Program-made: the position numbers and the translations under genes | Shown here: one piece after another, positions 32,479 to 43,493 of the stretch | Numbering within the stretch: position 1 is the first letter of the stretch | Layout of the letters: each line of letters opens with the position of its first letter | Assembly: GCA_928212115.1 (NCBI GenBank) | Contig: CAKMRJ010003334.1 | Coordinates: 98,054,753 to 98,118,752 of the forward strand | Reading direction: 5' to 3' | DNA from: Lactuca virosa | Taxonomy: Eukaryota > Streptophyta > Magnoliopsida > Asterales > Asteraceae | DNA length: 64,000 bases | The notes under the pieces: generated by a model | What the model was told of the DNA's origin: nothing | Databases searched by the model: none | What the model saw: only the letters and a program-made list of their open reading frames with translations

Positions 32479-34746
32479 TTATATAGGCGCCGAACAAGTT
32501 GTTCTAAAATGGCCGGTTTGATTGCACCGACTACAATGCACGACTCGCTTCACCCGCCCCCGATCCTCCGATCTCACCCTCCTCTTCCTCGGCCTCCCCG
32601 GTGGCCGGAGAGATTTCGGAGGATTAATAACAATTTCCGTCACACCACCACCACCACCACCACCTTCCGCTAGTGACATGTCACCCGTACTCATTTCCTT
32701 CCAAAGTGTTTTATCAGGAACCGGATGAATCGTTTGCGAGTACGCCTTCCTATACGCCGCCACCGTGAAAAAACTTTCCGTCAATCGGTGAACATTCTGG
32801 CGGCACGAGAGCAGAGCCGCCACTGCGTGAGCACATGGCAACCCGTACAACTGCCACCCACGACACAAACAACACCGGTTCCTAATATCAACAATATTCG
32901 TCCCTTCATGGGATATAACTTCAAATTCCGCTTCGTTTGCTCTAAGAACTTGATAAGTCCGGGCTCGGTCAATCGCCTCCGAGACCCGTCTTTCCGCACT
33001 CGGAACCAAAATCGATGTCCACTGCATACTCGCTTCACGTCTCTCGTTAAACCAAGTCATCAACTGTCTCCGTATACATTCCATCATTTGGATTATCGGA
33101 AGCCCGGAAGCTTCTAGAATCCACGCGTTAAACGATTCGACTATGTTCGCCGTCAAATGACTGAACCGGGTCCCTTCGAAATACGCGGTGGCCCATAACC
33201 GTGCGGGAATCCGTCGAATCCAATACGCGGCTTCTTGACTAATCTCTTCGATTTCAAGAATTTTCGATTCGAAATCCATGACAGTTAGCGCGTTAGCGGC
33301 GTCCCATAAAAGGTTGACCAACATCGAGTTGTTAAACTCCTTCCGGAAGCTTTCGCTCAAATGTCGCATACAAAACCCGTGAAAAGCGGTTGGGAATTTC
33401 GATTCCACCCCCTCGACTATATTCTTTTGTCTGTCCGATAAAAATGTAAGCCTCGGCATATTTTCCGTGTTTATTTCTAACAAAGTATGTAATTCTGATA
33501 AAAACCAATTCCAATTTTCGTGATTTTCTTCATCTACAACCCCAAAAGCTAACGGAAACAACGCCCCGTCACCGTCGAAACCCGTCGCAAAAAGTAACGT
33601 CCCGAGATATTTACTTTTTAAAACGGTCCGATCGAGCCCGAGCAACGGTCTACACGCGTTCAAAAACCCGTAAATCGAAGCTTGAAAAGAGATAAACAAC
33701 CGTTGAAAACAGTTGTCCGTAGGGTTTACATAAACAGACGCGATACTCTCGGGATTCGTGCGTCTAATTTGGTCACAATATTGAGGGAGAAAACGGTAAT
33801 CGTCTTCAAAAGAACCCCGTAAAGCAGCCATGATCCGCTCTTTACCCCTCCAGGCTTGTTTGTATGATAATGTAATCCCGTGAACACGATGAATTTCTTC
33901 AAGAATCTCTTTCGGTTTACATTGCGGGTTTTCTTTCAACCGTTGTTCGACCGAATTCGCGACCCATTGGACCGAAGCTTGTTGGTGGCCAAGGTGCGCG
34001 ATTCCACCACACGTGTGTTCGGAATGAATGGTGCGGATTGTAAAAGTGGGCACCCCGGGCAGCTTTGCGGCGTGGATTCTCCACGGGCAGCCTTCGCTCG
34101 CACACTTGGCGGTGAACCGTGTCTTGTCGGATTTAACGGTTTGGATCTCGAAATGGAGCGCGATAGCAGTGTGTCTTAGTGCCCTTCGACAGCTTGTAAC
34201 ATCAGGAAATTCTTGACCCACCATTAGTTCATAGTTTGGTGAAGGGACTAATGTTCGGGTCTGGATCACGGGTGTTGTCACCACAACTTCCGGATGCTGA
34301 ACCGATATAGGAACCAGACCCATTTCATGGTGCGGGTGTTGGTGCACCATGATGTCTAGGTTTTCGTCTACAACTGCTAAACCATGGTTTTCGGATAAAA
34401 CTAATTGTGAATCATGGTTTTTGACTGTGTCTTGATTGATATGATGATCGAGATTATCATCACCCTCTTCATCATTTTCGTTGTATCTGTTGTCTTGATG
34501 ATGATTGCTGTCATCAAACTCGGTTGCATCTCCGAGGTTTTGTGGATGTGGTATAGCTGTCATGTAATCACGGTCTAAATGCATATCTTGATTACCATTT
34601 TCATGCTTGTGGGGATGCCCTAATTGCATATTGTGATTCTGATTCTGCCCGACTACCAAATTCTGACCATGTCTTAATCCCAGCTGCTGGTTTTGAACCA
34701 GTGATATATTCGGTCTTGGCCCAATCATCATCTCATGGTTTTCCAT
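32479..34746 (-). CDS. MUG: MUSTANG-type domesticated Mutator transposase
   Basis: A single 755-codon exon. The MUSTANG family derives from Mutator-like transposases and now acts as conserved host nuclear genes with roles in growth and flowering (family knowledge). Residues 1-165 are His/Asn/Gln-rich and low complexity. About 172-250 is the N-terminal zinc-binding region (C215, C220, H241/H244). About 340-545 is the MULE transposase domain, with D372, D438 (FLSD), C459-H462 (CMRH) and E537 (NIVESFN) at the positions of catalytic or conserved residues. The SWIM zinc finger is C626-x-C628 and C638-x-H640. An AT-hook-like PPGRPRKRR is at 715-723, and a CCHC knuckle (C738, C741, H746, C751) ends the protein. 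I see no PB1 domain, which favours the MUG-A clade. The frame is intact and no terminal inverted repeats flank it, both signs of domestication. Which of MUG1-4 it matches I cannot say. Confidence 0.88.
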   Translation of the reverse strand: MENHEMMIGPRPNISLVQNQQLGLRHGQNLVVGQNQNHNMQLGHPHKHENGNQDMHLDRDYMTAIPHPQNLGDATEFDDSNHHQDNRYNENDEEGDDNLDHHINQDTVKNHDSQLVLSENHGLAVVDENLDIMVHQHPHHEMGLVPISVQHPEVVVTTPVIQTRTLVPSPNYELMVGQEFPDVTSCRRALRHTAIALHFEIQTVKSDKTRFTAKCASEGCPWRIHAAKLPGVPTFTIRTIHSEHTCGGIAHLGHQQASVQWVANSVEQRLKENPQCKPKEILEEIHRVHGITLSYKQAWRGKERIMAALRGSFEDDYRFLPQYCDQIRRTNPESIASVYVNPTDNCFQRLFISFQASIYGFLNACRPLLGLDRTVLKSKYLGTLLFATGFDGDGALFPLAFGVVDEENHENWNWFLSELHTLLEINTENMPRLTFLSDRQKNIVEGVESKFPTAFHGFCMRHLSESFRKEFNNSMLVNLLWDAANALTVMDFESKILEIEEISQEAAYWIRRIPARLWATAYFEGTRFSHLTANIVESFNAWILEASGLPIIQMMECIRRQLMTWFNERREASMQWTSILVPSAERRVSEAIDRARTYQVLRANEAEFEVISHEGTNIVDIRNRCCLCRGWQLYGLPCAHAVAALLSCRQNVHRLTESFFTVAAYRKAYSQTIHPVPDKTLWKEMSTGDMSLAEGGGGGGGVTEIVINPPKSLRPPGRPRKRRVRSEDRGRVKRVVHCSRCNQTGHFRTTCSAPI

Positions 34747-35950
34747 GGTGAATTATCCACAACACTTTCAGAAGAACTCTCGAATCCACAAGATAAGAAA
34801 CATCAAATAGTCTGTTACAACAAAATCTTCGATTAGCACAATAATCCACAATCAGTAATCTTCAACTCTTTGATTCATCAAAACCATAAGCAGCTACATC
34901 AATTAGCATACATAATAATTCATTAATTATCTTTCACCAATTGTTAGGGGTTTTGGTGAGCGTTTAAAGCTGTATCAGGGTATCAACTTGCAATGATTAG
35001 TTTAGACTGTTTGGAAAAAACGTATTATGATTCTGATTTTGTGATTGTTTAAAGTCAAAATAAACTGACAAAAAAGGTTGTAAGGAGCTGTGAAAACCGA
35101 TTATTGGGATAACTTAAAGTTAGTAGCTATCCTTGTCTAATTCTTCATGTTGCAACTTAAAAACCGCATATCCAAACGCTCCTTAACTTGCAGACATCCA
35201 ACAATAACAAATTACGCCCTCAATTACAGAAAAAAGAGAGTTACATCAACCTATAGAGTATCAATCAGATTACTTTCTACTTCACTAATTAATATAGATT
35301 TTAAAATTTCACGAAAAGAACCGATATATGCATTAAATTCATTGCACATATGATCATGTTTGCTTTAAATTTAGTGTAAATAAGATAACAATTTCGCACC
35401 AAGACTAAAACCGTGGCAACGGCGAGAGCGAAATTAAAGATCTGGAGAATAAAAGTAGGTTGAAGAACAAAAACTCAACGATAACACACAAAAAACAACA
35501 CAACCAAAAACACAAATACGTCGAATAACAAACAATTGGAAGACCTACCAAAATCCCAAAGGATCACGCGATAAGAAACACCAAATTCGGGGAAGAACTG
35601 GCAGTTCCAAGAACAAAAGGCTAAAGGAACCTGCAAAAGACAAACAGATGGTGAGAAGAGAGGCATAATTTGGAGAGTGTAAAAGAACAATCAAATGATT
35701 ATGGTATGAACGTTTGAAATTGGAGTGGGTGTAAAAGGGGGATAGATGGGAATTGAATTTGGCGGGGCGAGTGAGATGTGAAATACCTGAAAGAGGGCTG
35801 AGGGAACGGCAGAGAAAAAGGGCAGGGAAGGGCACAATTGGGGAACGAAGAATGATAGGGGTATCGTATCGGATCTTAAAAAATTAGGGTTTTTTCTCTC
35901 TTTCAAAAAGAGGGCATTTAGGTCCCCCCCGTTTAGTACACGCATCTTAA
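34747..35950 (-). promoter_or_regulatory. Leader and promoter region of the MUSTANG gene
   Basis: No other coding gene is evident. A plausible non-coding first exon ends with a donor, TTTCAG then GTATTTC on the minus strand, near 35786, which suggests a long 5' leader intron. The pyrimidine-rich text upstream (minus strand) looks like a plant leader. Inferred only. Confidence 0.35.
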
Positions 35951-36177
35951 CTTTTCATGTACTCCCCATTTTACCCCCCACCACCACACTGGCCCACTTC
36001 TCATTTAACCCAAGTTTTTAAAGATTATCTTATTTTGTTTTAGAAAAGTTATAATTTTTTATCTACAAATATACAAATAAGGGAGTTGGATTTTTTTTTT
36101 ATTATTTTTTAATTTAAAAAGATCTTGAAAAAAAAAAGGAAATCGATCTAAGAGGCTAGTATAGTTTTTATTTTGTA
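35951..36177. other. Unassigned spacer
   Basis: AT-rich; nothing recognised beyond the CTAG target site at its right edge. Confidence 0.4.
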
Positions 36178-36720
36178 CTAGAAAGGTTACCCCCGCTACG
36201 CGGGGGCCAGAAGCTTTCAATGTTGTTTCCGAATTGATAAATATGACAGACATAGAAAGTGCAAGGATGAAAAGTCCGGGCTTTGCCCCGGACAAAAAAT
36301 GTAAAAGTTTTGACTGCAAGGACCAGAAGTGTGAAAATGGCTAAAGAATTAAAGGGGTAAGAATTAACAATTTTTTAGAAAAGGGATCAAAGTTGTCAAA
36401 CCGTTAAAGTTTTGTGGCCAAACTTTAAATATTAAAAGGTTCCAAAAAAATGTAAAAATATTGATTGCAAGGACCAAAAGTGTCAAAATGGGTAAAGAAT
36501 AATGACCAAAGTTGCCAAAAAACATCCAAATTTAGTATTCCTAACTTCCAACAATAATACAGGGACCAATTCTGCCAAAAAAATGGGAAGTTGAATGGAA
36601 CACAAACAAAAGGACATGAATAAATTAATTAAAGAAGTATAGGGACCGGATATGTAAATCAAGGGACCAAACTTGGACAAAGTATCCCAAGTTTACTATT
36701 CATTTCTTCCACAACTTTAA
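36178..36720 (-). mobile_element. Non-autonomous Helitron, 3' end clear
   Basis: Read on the minus strand, a 7-bp stem hairpin (CCCCCGC TAC GCGGGGG on the plus strand, 36190-36206) is followed by TAACCTTT and CTAG, then T, the standard Helitron 3' end. A second strong hairpin, GTCCGGG and CCCGGAC, is at 36274-36293. The segment with TGCAAGGACCA-AAGTGT is repeated inside (about 36312 and 36465). The 5' end is not certain; I place it near the AT-rich tract at 36720. Confidence 0.55.
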
Positions 36721-37828
36721 TATATATATAATAATAAGTTTATTCTTTATTTTTTATTGTTTTTGTCTTGTAAAATATATCATTGAATTTTTTGTTTTGT
36801 ACATATTAAATCCTTAAGACCGACTAATCCATATTAAGTTCTTAAATTTACACGTTTAAACCTTATTATTATTATTATTTTTTTGTAAAATAAACATTTG
36901 TTGTTTTGTACACATTCAGTCATTATGACAAGTTTCTTCAAGTTTTGCTTAAGTGACATCATACGTGGGACAATTATTAATGAAGTGTTCTCATACGTGG
37001 CTCGTCCCTCACTTATATCAGTAACCTAATTTACGAATCGGTCAAATAATATTGATGTCCTAGTTTTCTCCAAGAAGATGTCTTTGGCTTTGGTTTCATC
37101 TATCTTCATAGCAAACAACAAGATTCTTTATGATTGTTTCCTTCCAACTCGACTTGACACTTCCCATAAAAAAGAACACCCTGTAAAAAAGTTTAGAGTC
37201 TTCCATAATTCATTGGTATTGGTATGTCGATTTTAACCGTTTTTCAGCAAATAAGTTTTTTGTTCTTTTTGAATTCACCTTCATTTTTTACTTGCTTATA
37301 ATTTGTTATTTGTTATTGAAGAAAACATGTAAAAAGTGCAATTTTTTGCAATAGGTAGCTAAAGAACATGTCAAATTGACCCTAATTTTTTAAGATGAGC
37401 TTGTAGCTGTTAAAGAGGACTTTTCATGTCTCAAGAAAGAAGTGAATGAGCTGAAGAAGAATTTACGTATTGATAGGGTTAAAATAAGTTGTAATCTTAT
37501 GTAATAAAGTGAAATTTAGTTGGTATTGTTATTGGAATCATTATGGATAATGTATTTACTTCATCTGATGTAATGTAGTTGATATTTATATTGAATGAAG
37601 TTGGTATTGGTGTTAAATTTAGTTGATATTGTACTATAACAGTTACTAATATCAAAAGCATAATGTTATTAATGACACATGATTCCACTGACCAGATGAG
37701 CCATGATATGACCTTATTTAACTATATATTGTAGGCCATTATCTCAATATATTTGATTAAGATGTTATATTTTAAGATATATGATACTTATTATGCTTTG
37801 AAATGTTTAAATACAGTTAAAATCAAAG
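36721..37828. other. Unassigned AT-rich sequence
   Basis: No gene or element end recognised. A T-rich tract lies at 36860-36890. Confidence 0.4.
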
Positions 37829-38699
37829 TTGGGATGCAAATGGAGCTGGAACGGACGAAAAATGACAAAAGCGCTAAAATCAGCAAAAGACATGTCACAC
37901 CCTTTTAGAAGGTGTTCGTGTGCAAAAATAGGAACTCGGCCACCACGTCATGGTGAGACCTTTACCACGTCGTGGTGTCGCAAAAACTATAAAAATAAGA
38001 GATTCTCAACCCTAATCGGTGTGTAGCCATTGGCAGCCTTAGACAATAAGTTATAAGTTGATTTTGACTTCCAGAAACCCTTTAGAGTCGATTTCGAAGC
38101 TAGAGAGTCGATTGGAGCAAGGATTTGAAGATTCAAGCACTATTTACATCGATATTTCACTTCGAGTTTGCTTGATGATCATGTCTCACAATCTTTTTAT
38201 GATGTTTTTATGCTTTAGTTTACTAATTATGGTGTAAAAACCTTTACTTTCACTAGATGTAGACGAACCTTCGTTAATATGTTTTGATTTCGTTAGTAGG
38301 ATTATTTAAGTTTGGTTAATACTTGTGTTCAATTGATTGTTCATCTTTCATGTTAAAGTTATGATTTTTATTGCCTATTGTTGAGTTATTTGTAGTTAAG
38401 AAAACCAATCTAGTTACATTAACTTGAATCTTAACTAGTTTATGATCATTAAGTTGTTAGGACTAGTGATTGATCAAATCCTAGTGTTGGGTAATATTAA
38501 TCAGTAACTTGATTGTGTTAGACGGTTATAGATATCCATTCTATGCGTTGATTTATTGTCATGATAATTGATAAAAATCTCTAAATCATATCGTTCATAG
38601 TTCAAATATATTTAATTAATTATGTGTTCACTAATTTGCATGATCTTTGTATTAGTTGTTCATTATTTATTAGTACTAGGAAATCCGACTAAGATAACT
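37829..38699 (+). repeat. Probable LTR fragment
   Basis: It has a paired palindrome (37941-37977) 18 bp before a TATA box (CTATAAAAAT, 37988), the same layout as the LTRs in this window, followed by leader-like text. No terminal TG/CA pair or primer site is visible. It is cut at 38700 by the next LTR. Confidence 0.4.
37941..37977. promoter_or_regulatory. Paired palindrome upstream of TATA box
   Basis: CACCACGTCATGGTG and CCACGTCGTGG, centres 37948 and 37970, 22 bp apart. Confidence 0.6.
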
Positions 38700-39458
38700 T
38701 GTAACACCTGGTCCAAGGTACTTTTCATTTTTGATACTTGGTGTGTATTAAGTTTGCACATTTGGTCCCTAGGGGGCATTGTTGCCATTTTCAGAAAAGT
38801 GGGAGTACGCTGGGCGTACACACCCACGGGGCAAACCCTAAATTTTAGGGTTTGGACCCTATTTAAGCAACATTATGACCCATGATCCTCTCATTTCTCA
38901 GTCTACATTACCCTTTGAGCCCTATTTCGAAACCCTTACTCATCTACAAAAGATTTGACATCCTTGTGTGTTGGTGATCCTTGAGGAAGAAGAGACTTGA
39001 AGAGGGAGCTTTGATCAAGGGAAAGCTTGTAGATCTAGATTTCACTCATCATTTACAAAGCTTGGAACTTGGTTATTGTATGCTTAGATCTAGTTCTCTG
39101 GAGTTTTGTTCACTTTTAGTCCTACGAGTGAGATCTAGTGGGTTTCTTCCACTCCAAAAGTTAGGAGTTGTTTCTCTTGATGTTTCTAAGGTCCCTAGTC
39201 CATAAAGTGAGCATCTTGATGGTTGTGGATCAACCATGCATGTGTTTATGTCCATTTAGTGAAAGTAAAATGCTAAATCTAGGGTTTGAGTTCTTTTGAG
39301 CCATACAAAGGCTCCAAGTTAATAACTTTATGAATTAAGATGTTCCACAAGGCTTGGATATGTAGTTTGGACGTCTGGTTGCAAGCATTAAGTGCTTTAA
39401 GGAAAAGGTGCTTAATGGACGCGTACGCATTCGAGTCCCCGATCAAGCACGTCGTCTT

Positions 39459-39493
39459 GTACGTTGGGAGTACATCTGGTACGCGCAGCGTAC
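39459..39493. repeat. Paired palindrome of a different sequence
   Basis: GTACGTTGGGAGTAC and GTACGCGCAGCGTAC, centres 39466 and 39486, 20 bp apart. The spacing is that of the CACGNCGTG pairs, with another palindrome. Confidence 0.55.
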
Positions 39494-39983
39494 CAGACTT
39501 GGTCTTGGGCTTTGTGGTTTGGGCCATAGTCAAACTATTAGGGTTTGGGCCTTGTTGGGCCACTATCCAGTCTAACTTTGGGCCATTGTTAGACTTTGGG
39601 CCTTTTTGGATTTGGGCCAATATTGAGCTCTGGGTAACCTTTAGGAAATTGGGCCACTATTGGGATTTTAGTTCCATTGAGTTTGGGCCTCGGATATTGA
39701 GCCAATTGAGGAAATGGTAAAATGGTCTTTTATCCTAGGTGTTGGACCAATGTACTAGAATCCCGCTTATGAATTATGACCCAATTATTAATTAGGTTTT
39801 ATTTGGTTGGTTAGTGTGGGGATTCTCCGATTCAGCAACCCGAGCATCTATTAATTGACAACAGACTGAGATGAGTTTGCTCACTATACTGTAGGACACT
39901 AGGATATGTTATGTGTTTGTAGTCTTTGTGGCTTCTGTTGTATGTGTTATATGCATATATGCCTGTTTCCTATATGTATGTGG

Positions 39984-40145
39984 GGTGAAATAGACCCGGG
40001 GGTGAAATAGACCTGATACAGCCTTGTGCTGACATATGAGTTGAAATAGACTTGAGGGTGAAATAGACTCGGGGGTGAAATAGACCCGATACGACTTTGG
40101 GCCGACGCATAAATTGAAATAGACTCGGGGGTGAAATAGACCCGA
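39984..40145. repeat. Minisatellite in LTR, GGGTGAAATAGACCCGG core
   Basis: Seven or so copies of a 17-bp core (GTGAAATAGAC or TTGAAATAGAC) with some longer spacers, directly upstream of the LTR tail block. Confidence 0.8.
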
Positions 40146-41323
40146 CACAACCTTGAGCTGGCAAATATGTATGGTATGTGGTATTTTGGGGAACTCACTA
40201 AGTTTCATGCTTACGGTTTTCAGTTTATGTTTCAGGTACTTTCGGATCAAAGGGAAGAACTCGGGATGATCGCATTGCACACACCATAATTTCCGTCTTA
40301 TTTGACTCTGATGAATATGGGATGATTGATTAGCATTGATGCGTGCAAATAGCTACACCTAATTTAATATTTATAACCTAACTTCCTTACTAACTAAATT
40401 GCACCTAGGCAGTGTACCTAGACAAAATTATAGAATAGTTGGGTAAGTCGGGTGTCGATCACAGGGAACGGTATTGTCTAATTAAATTATTTACTACTAA
40501 ATTAACCTAATTATTAACGAGCTTAACGAGGTTTTATGTGATTTTGCCAGATCAGACGAACTTAACTCAAACTCAATCAGTAACTAAAAACACTCTCGTT
40601 TAGTTCGAATCCACTTCTTATTTATGGTTAGCTAAAAATTATGGATTATAAAGTTGGTTACTATTGTATTAGTAATTTAAGTCTAAATTTACCAATATTA
40701 AACTAATTCATGTAAAACTATGTATGGTCACACACAATCAAACACATAATGAGTTGTAGATTATGAATTTACTATGTAAGATTAAGCAAACACAATTATG
40801 GTCATAATTCATGTTCTCTAGCACAGCCAAATTTATTTACTTCAATTACTATCTAAGATTTTGGTCGATCCTAGCTCTAGCAATTCAATGTTCACTAAAT
40901 CACTAGGTTTCAAGTTCATGTAATTCAATAATCACTAAGCTACACAGAACATAAATTCAAGCAACTAAAGAAACAAATATTAACATGCTAGGTAGTAATA
41001 ATCAAACACAAGCAAATTATCAACTAAGCTAATCCATTATCAATAAGCTAAACCATAAGTTAAAAGCTTCATCTAGCTAAACAAGAGTAGCTAGATTCAG
41101 CTGCTCATAGCAACAAATAAACAAAAACTTATCATAATAGAAGTCATGATGAATGTACCAAACAAATAAGCTTATTATGTACTCTTCTCTTCTTGGTTGA
41201 TAAAAGCCTCTTCCAGAACTTCTTCTCTCCTCCAAATCGTCTCTAGGTCTGCCTTCTGTCCACCAAAAGTCCTTCAAGTCGTAAGGGACAAGGGTATTTA
41301 TAATTATCCGATTTTTCCCTTTT

Positions 41324-41353
41324 CACGTCGTGACTTGATGTTTCACGACGTGG
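41324..41353. promoter_or_regulatory. Paired palindrome upstream of minus-strand TATA box
   Basis: TCACGTCGTGA and CACGACGTG, centres 41328 and 41348, 20 bp apart, about 26 bp upstream of the LTR's TATAAATA. Confidence 0.65.
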
Positions 41354-41419
41354 TTTTAGAGAAATCCTTATCGGGCAAGGATTTTGCTTTGCGTGTACTT
41401 ATGTTCTGGAAGACTCATG

Positions 41420-41450
41420 CCACGTCGTGGCCTTCTAGTTCACATCGTGA
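41420..41450. promoter_or_regulatory. Paired palindrome, upstream U3
   Basis: CCACGTCGTGG and TCACATCGTGA, centres 41425 and 41445, 20 bp apart. Confidence 0.6.
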
Positions 41451-41667
41451 CTTTGGTAAGTTCCGTGGATTTCTTCAACTTTTGTACTCCAAGTCTCCAA
41501 TGTTCCAAGTATTGTCAATTTTGGTCCCTTTCTTCGAAAATGCTTCACTTTGGCTGCAAATAACAATTTATCCTTATAAGAACCATTATTCTATGCAAAT
41601 AACCAAAATATCAATAAAAATGTAAATAAATATTGCCTAAAAATATGTATAAATATGGCAATATCAA

Positions 41668-41682
41668 AATACCCCACACTCG
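41668..41682 (-). other. Polypurine tract of the Athila-type element
   Basis: GAGTGTGGGGTA on the minus strand, preceded by GAGGGCAAGCAAAGAAC and followed by the LTR start TGATATTGCC. This text is characteristic of Athila/Tat elements. Confidence 0.8.
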
Positions 41683-42631
41683 TTCTTTGCTTGCCCTCAA
41701 GCAAATCTAATTATTTTCAAATTAAACCTTTATCACCAACATCACATAGAAAGATCCAACTCAAACTCAACCATTATGCCAAGACCTCAACGCGTGCATT
41801 TGTGTCTAAAATGTTTCCTAAATAACCCCCTCAATTCTAAATACTCACAATCCTCATAAACACGCGCCCACTTCTTTTGAACAATGCTCATTTTATGCAT
41901 CCCTCCGAATCCATCCGCAGAAAACTTTCTAACCTCAAGGTATTTTTGTAAAGCTACCCAAGCATACATAAACTAGAGAATTACAACTTTTAAGATACCA
42001 CACTATGGAGTTCTTGAATTCTTCACTTCTTCGATATTTGATCTTCAATTTCTTGAATTCACCATCTTTTGTAATCTTTGGTATCTTCAACTTTTGATTT
42101 TTTTTTCAGAATTTTTGATCTTTGATCTTCAACTTTGATACTTCTATAGCTCCAAAAATTCTTCATTTTTTCACTTTTTTGGTAATTTCTCTCTCTTGTT
42201 TTTATAAATATCTCACTTTTTCCACTCAAAACCTACATGCTTAAGCAGGGGCGCTTAACTTCAACCTTTATTGGTTAAGGATATTAATTTTCCTGGATAC
42301 ATTTCAAGTACAGGCTGCTAAACATATTGCATTCCTCAAACTAAGAGAGGTTGTGTTTTTGTCCCATGATTTCATTAGAATAAAGGAAGCCACAAATGCA
42401 CTATCACGTATATTGGCTCAACTAAACATTTGAGCTCTCATCGGATTATCCCACACAACAGTAGCAACTTAAGTTTTTAGATTATCATTATTACTAGAAT
42501 TTTAATTTAGATTATTATTTCAAATCTATTTCTAAAATTTTTAAATCTACTAAATTCTAGCAATTTACTTTTAGCAATCTAAGCAATTACTTTTTCGACC
42601 TCCTGCCCCACACTTATTACATACAATGCCC
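41683..42631 (-). other. Non-coding 3' region of the Athila-type element
   Basis: No frame of note. There is low-complexity text on the plus strand (CTTCAATTTCTTGAATTC, TTTGATCTTC repeats, 42030-42180). Confidence 0.5.
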
Positions 42632-43171
42632 TCATTGTATGCATAAACTAAATAAAAGCAATAAAAGGGAGAAAAAGGAACAGACTCCCATGGGATGGTG
42701 GCGTGAGCGCACTCGAATCGTGTGGATGAAATGTGCATCTCGAATATGGACTTTTTCTAATTCGGAACTTGGACCTTGAAATCGCGAAATATGTGAATGA
42801 GCCAACAAGCAACTAATCGAAACTTCAATCTTCCATAAGAGTGGATGCAAATCTCCAAAGCGTGTAGAATAATGTGGGAAAGCAAACGCCACATTGTATG
42901 GTATAGGAAATGAGCCATAATAGTCTTCATAATGATCCAAAAAGAAACGTGGTAAGCCATAAGGTACATCGTGCCAAAGGACTTCATGTTTATGAAAAAC
43001 GTAAAAGCACGACGTGATAAGGGTTGCCACGTCGTGGTGTCGAACAAAAACGTAAACTGAAAATCCAATGAATATCGGTTCACGACATGAAATGGGTCGC
43101 CACGTCGTGAAACCTGGGCAATCAGGAAATAAAAATTTCCCACTTCTTCTTGAACCGTGAACGTTGACCAA
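42632..43171 (-). CDS. Unidentified ORF in the 3' region of the Athila-type element
   Basis: A 179-codon open frame with many aromatic residues and His. An overlapping 128-codon frame (43143-42757) is equally open, so it is unclear which, if either, is real. No domain is recognised. It contains two paired palindromes (43007-43038 and 43081-43111), which would encode part of the protein. Confidence 0.25.
   Translation of the reverse strand: MVNVHGSRRSGKFLFPDCPGFTTWRPISCREPIFIGFSVYVFVRHHDVATLITSCFYVFHKHEVLWHDVPYGLPRFFLDHYEDYYGSFPIPYNVAFAFPHYSTRFGDLHPLLWKIEVSISCLLAHSHISRFQGPSSELEKVHIRDAHFIHTIRVRSRHHPMGVCSFFSLLLLLFSLCIQ
43007..43038. repeat. Paired palindrome inside the element
   Basis: GCACGACGTGA and CCACGTCGTGG, centres 43012 and 43032, 20 bp apart. 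Confidence 0.6.
43081..43111. repeat. Paired palindrome inside the element
   Basis: TCACGACATGA and CCACGTCGTGA, centres 43085 and 43105, 20 bp apart. Confidence 0.6.
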
Positions 43172-43493
43172 TGCCTTGATGGGTTAAGACTCTTTTAGTT
43201 CAGTATTTTAAGACTCTTTTTAACTCAATCCTCTCTTTTTGACGCACCCAACACTTATTTCCAATTGTGGGTCTCGACTCTTGACTTGAAACTCTAAACG
43301 ACCTTTGGCTAAACATAAACGCTCATAACTCCCGACTTCCTTCCCTAGACTCCGTAGCAAATCTGAAATATAGCAACCAAAGGAAAGATAGCAGTAACAT
43401 AATAATTTAACGAGCCTTACAAACCAAATTAAGTTCCAAACCTAACAAAAGCTAATAAAAACTAAAAACCAAATAAAAAGTAAAATAAAGCGA

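Larger units (their letters stand above)
38700..40336 (+). repeat. LTR of a Ty3-type element, right end lost
   Basis: It starts TGTAACACCTGGTCC at 38700. TATA-like CCTATTTAAGC is at 38858-38868. The tail block AACTCACTAAGTTTCATGC at 40191 and the following text match the tails of the LTRs ending at 4214 and 7113. The final CA is missing because the Athila-type LTR begins at 40337. It carries the palindrome GTACGC TGG GCGTAC (38805-38819) 48 bp before the TATA-like box. Confidence 0.65.
40337..41665 (-). repeat. 3' LTR of the Athila-type element (1329 bp)
   Basis: On the plus strand it starts TGATGCGTGCAAATAGC and ends GGCAATATCA. It matches 63155-64000 closely over the shared part. The minus-strand TATA box TATAAATA is at 41302-41295, with paired palindromes upstream of it (41324-41353 and 41420-41450). 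Confidence 0.9.

Noticed and set aside
32479..34746. Active Mutator transposon
   Set aside because: The frame is intact, but no terminal inverted repeats or target duplication are visible around it, and the domain set matches the domesticated MUSTANG genes.
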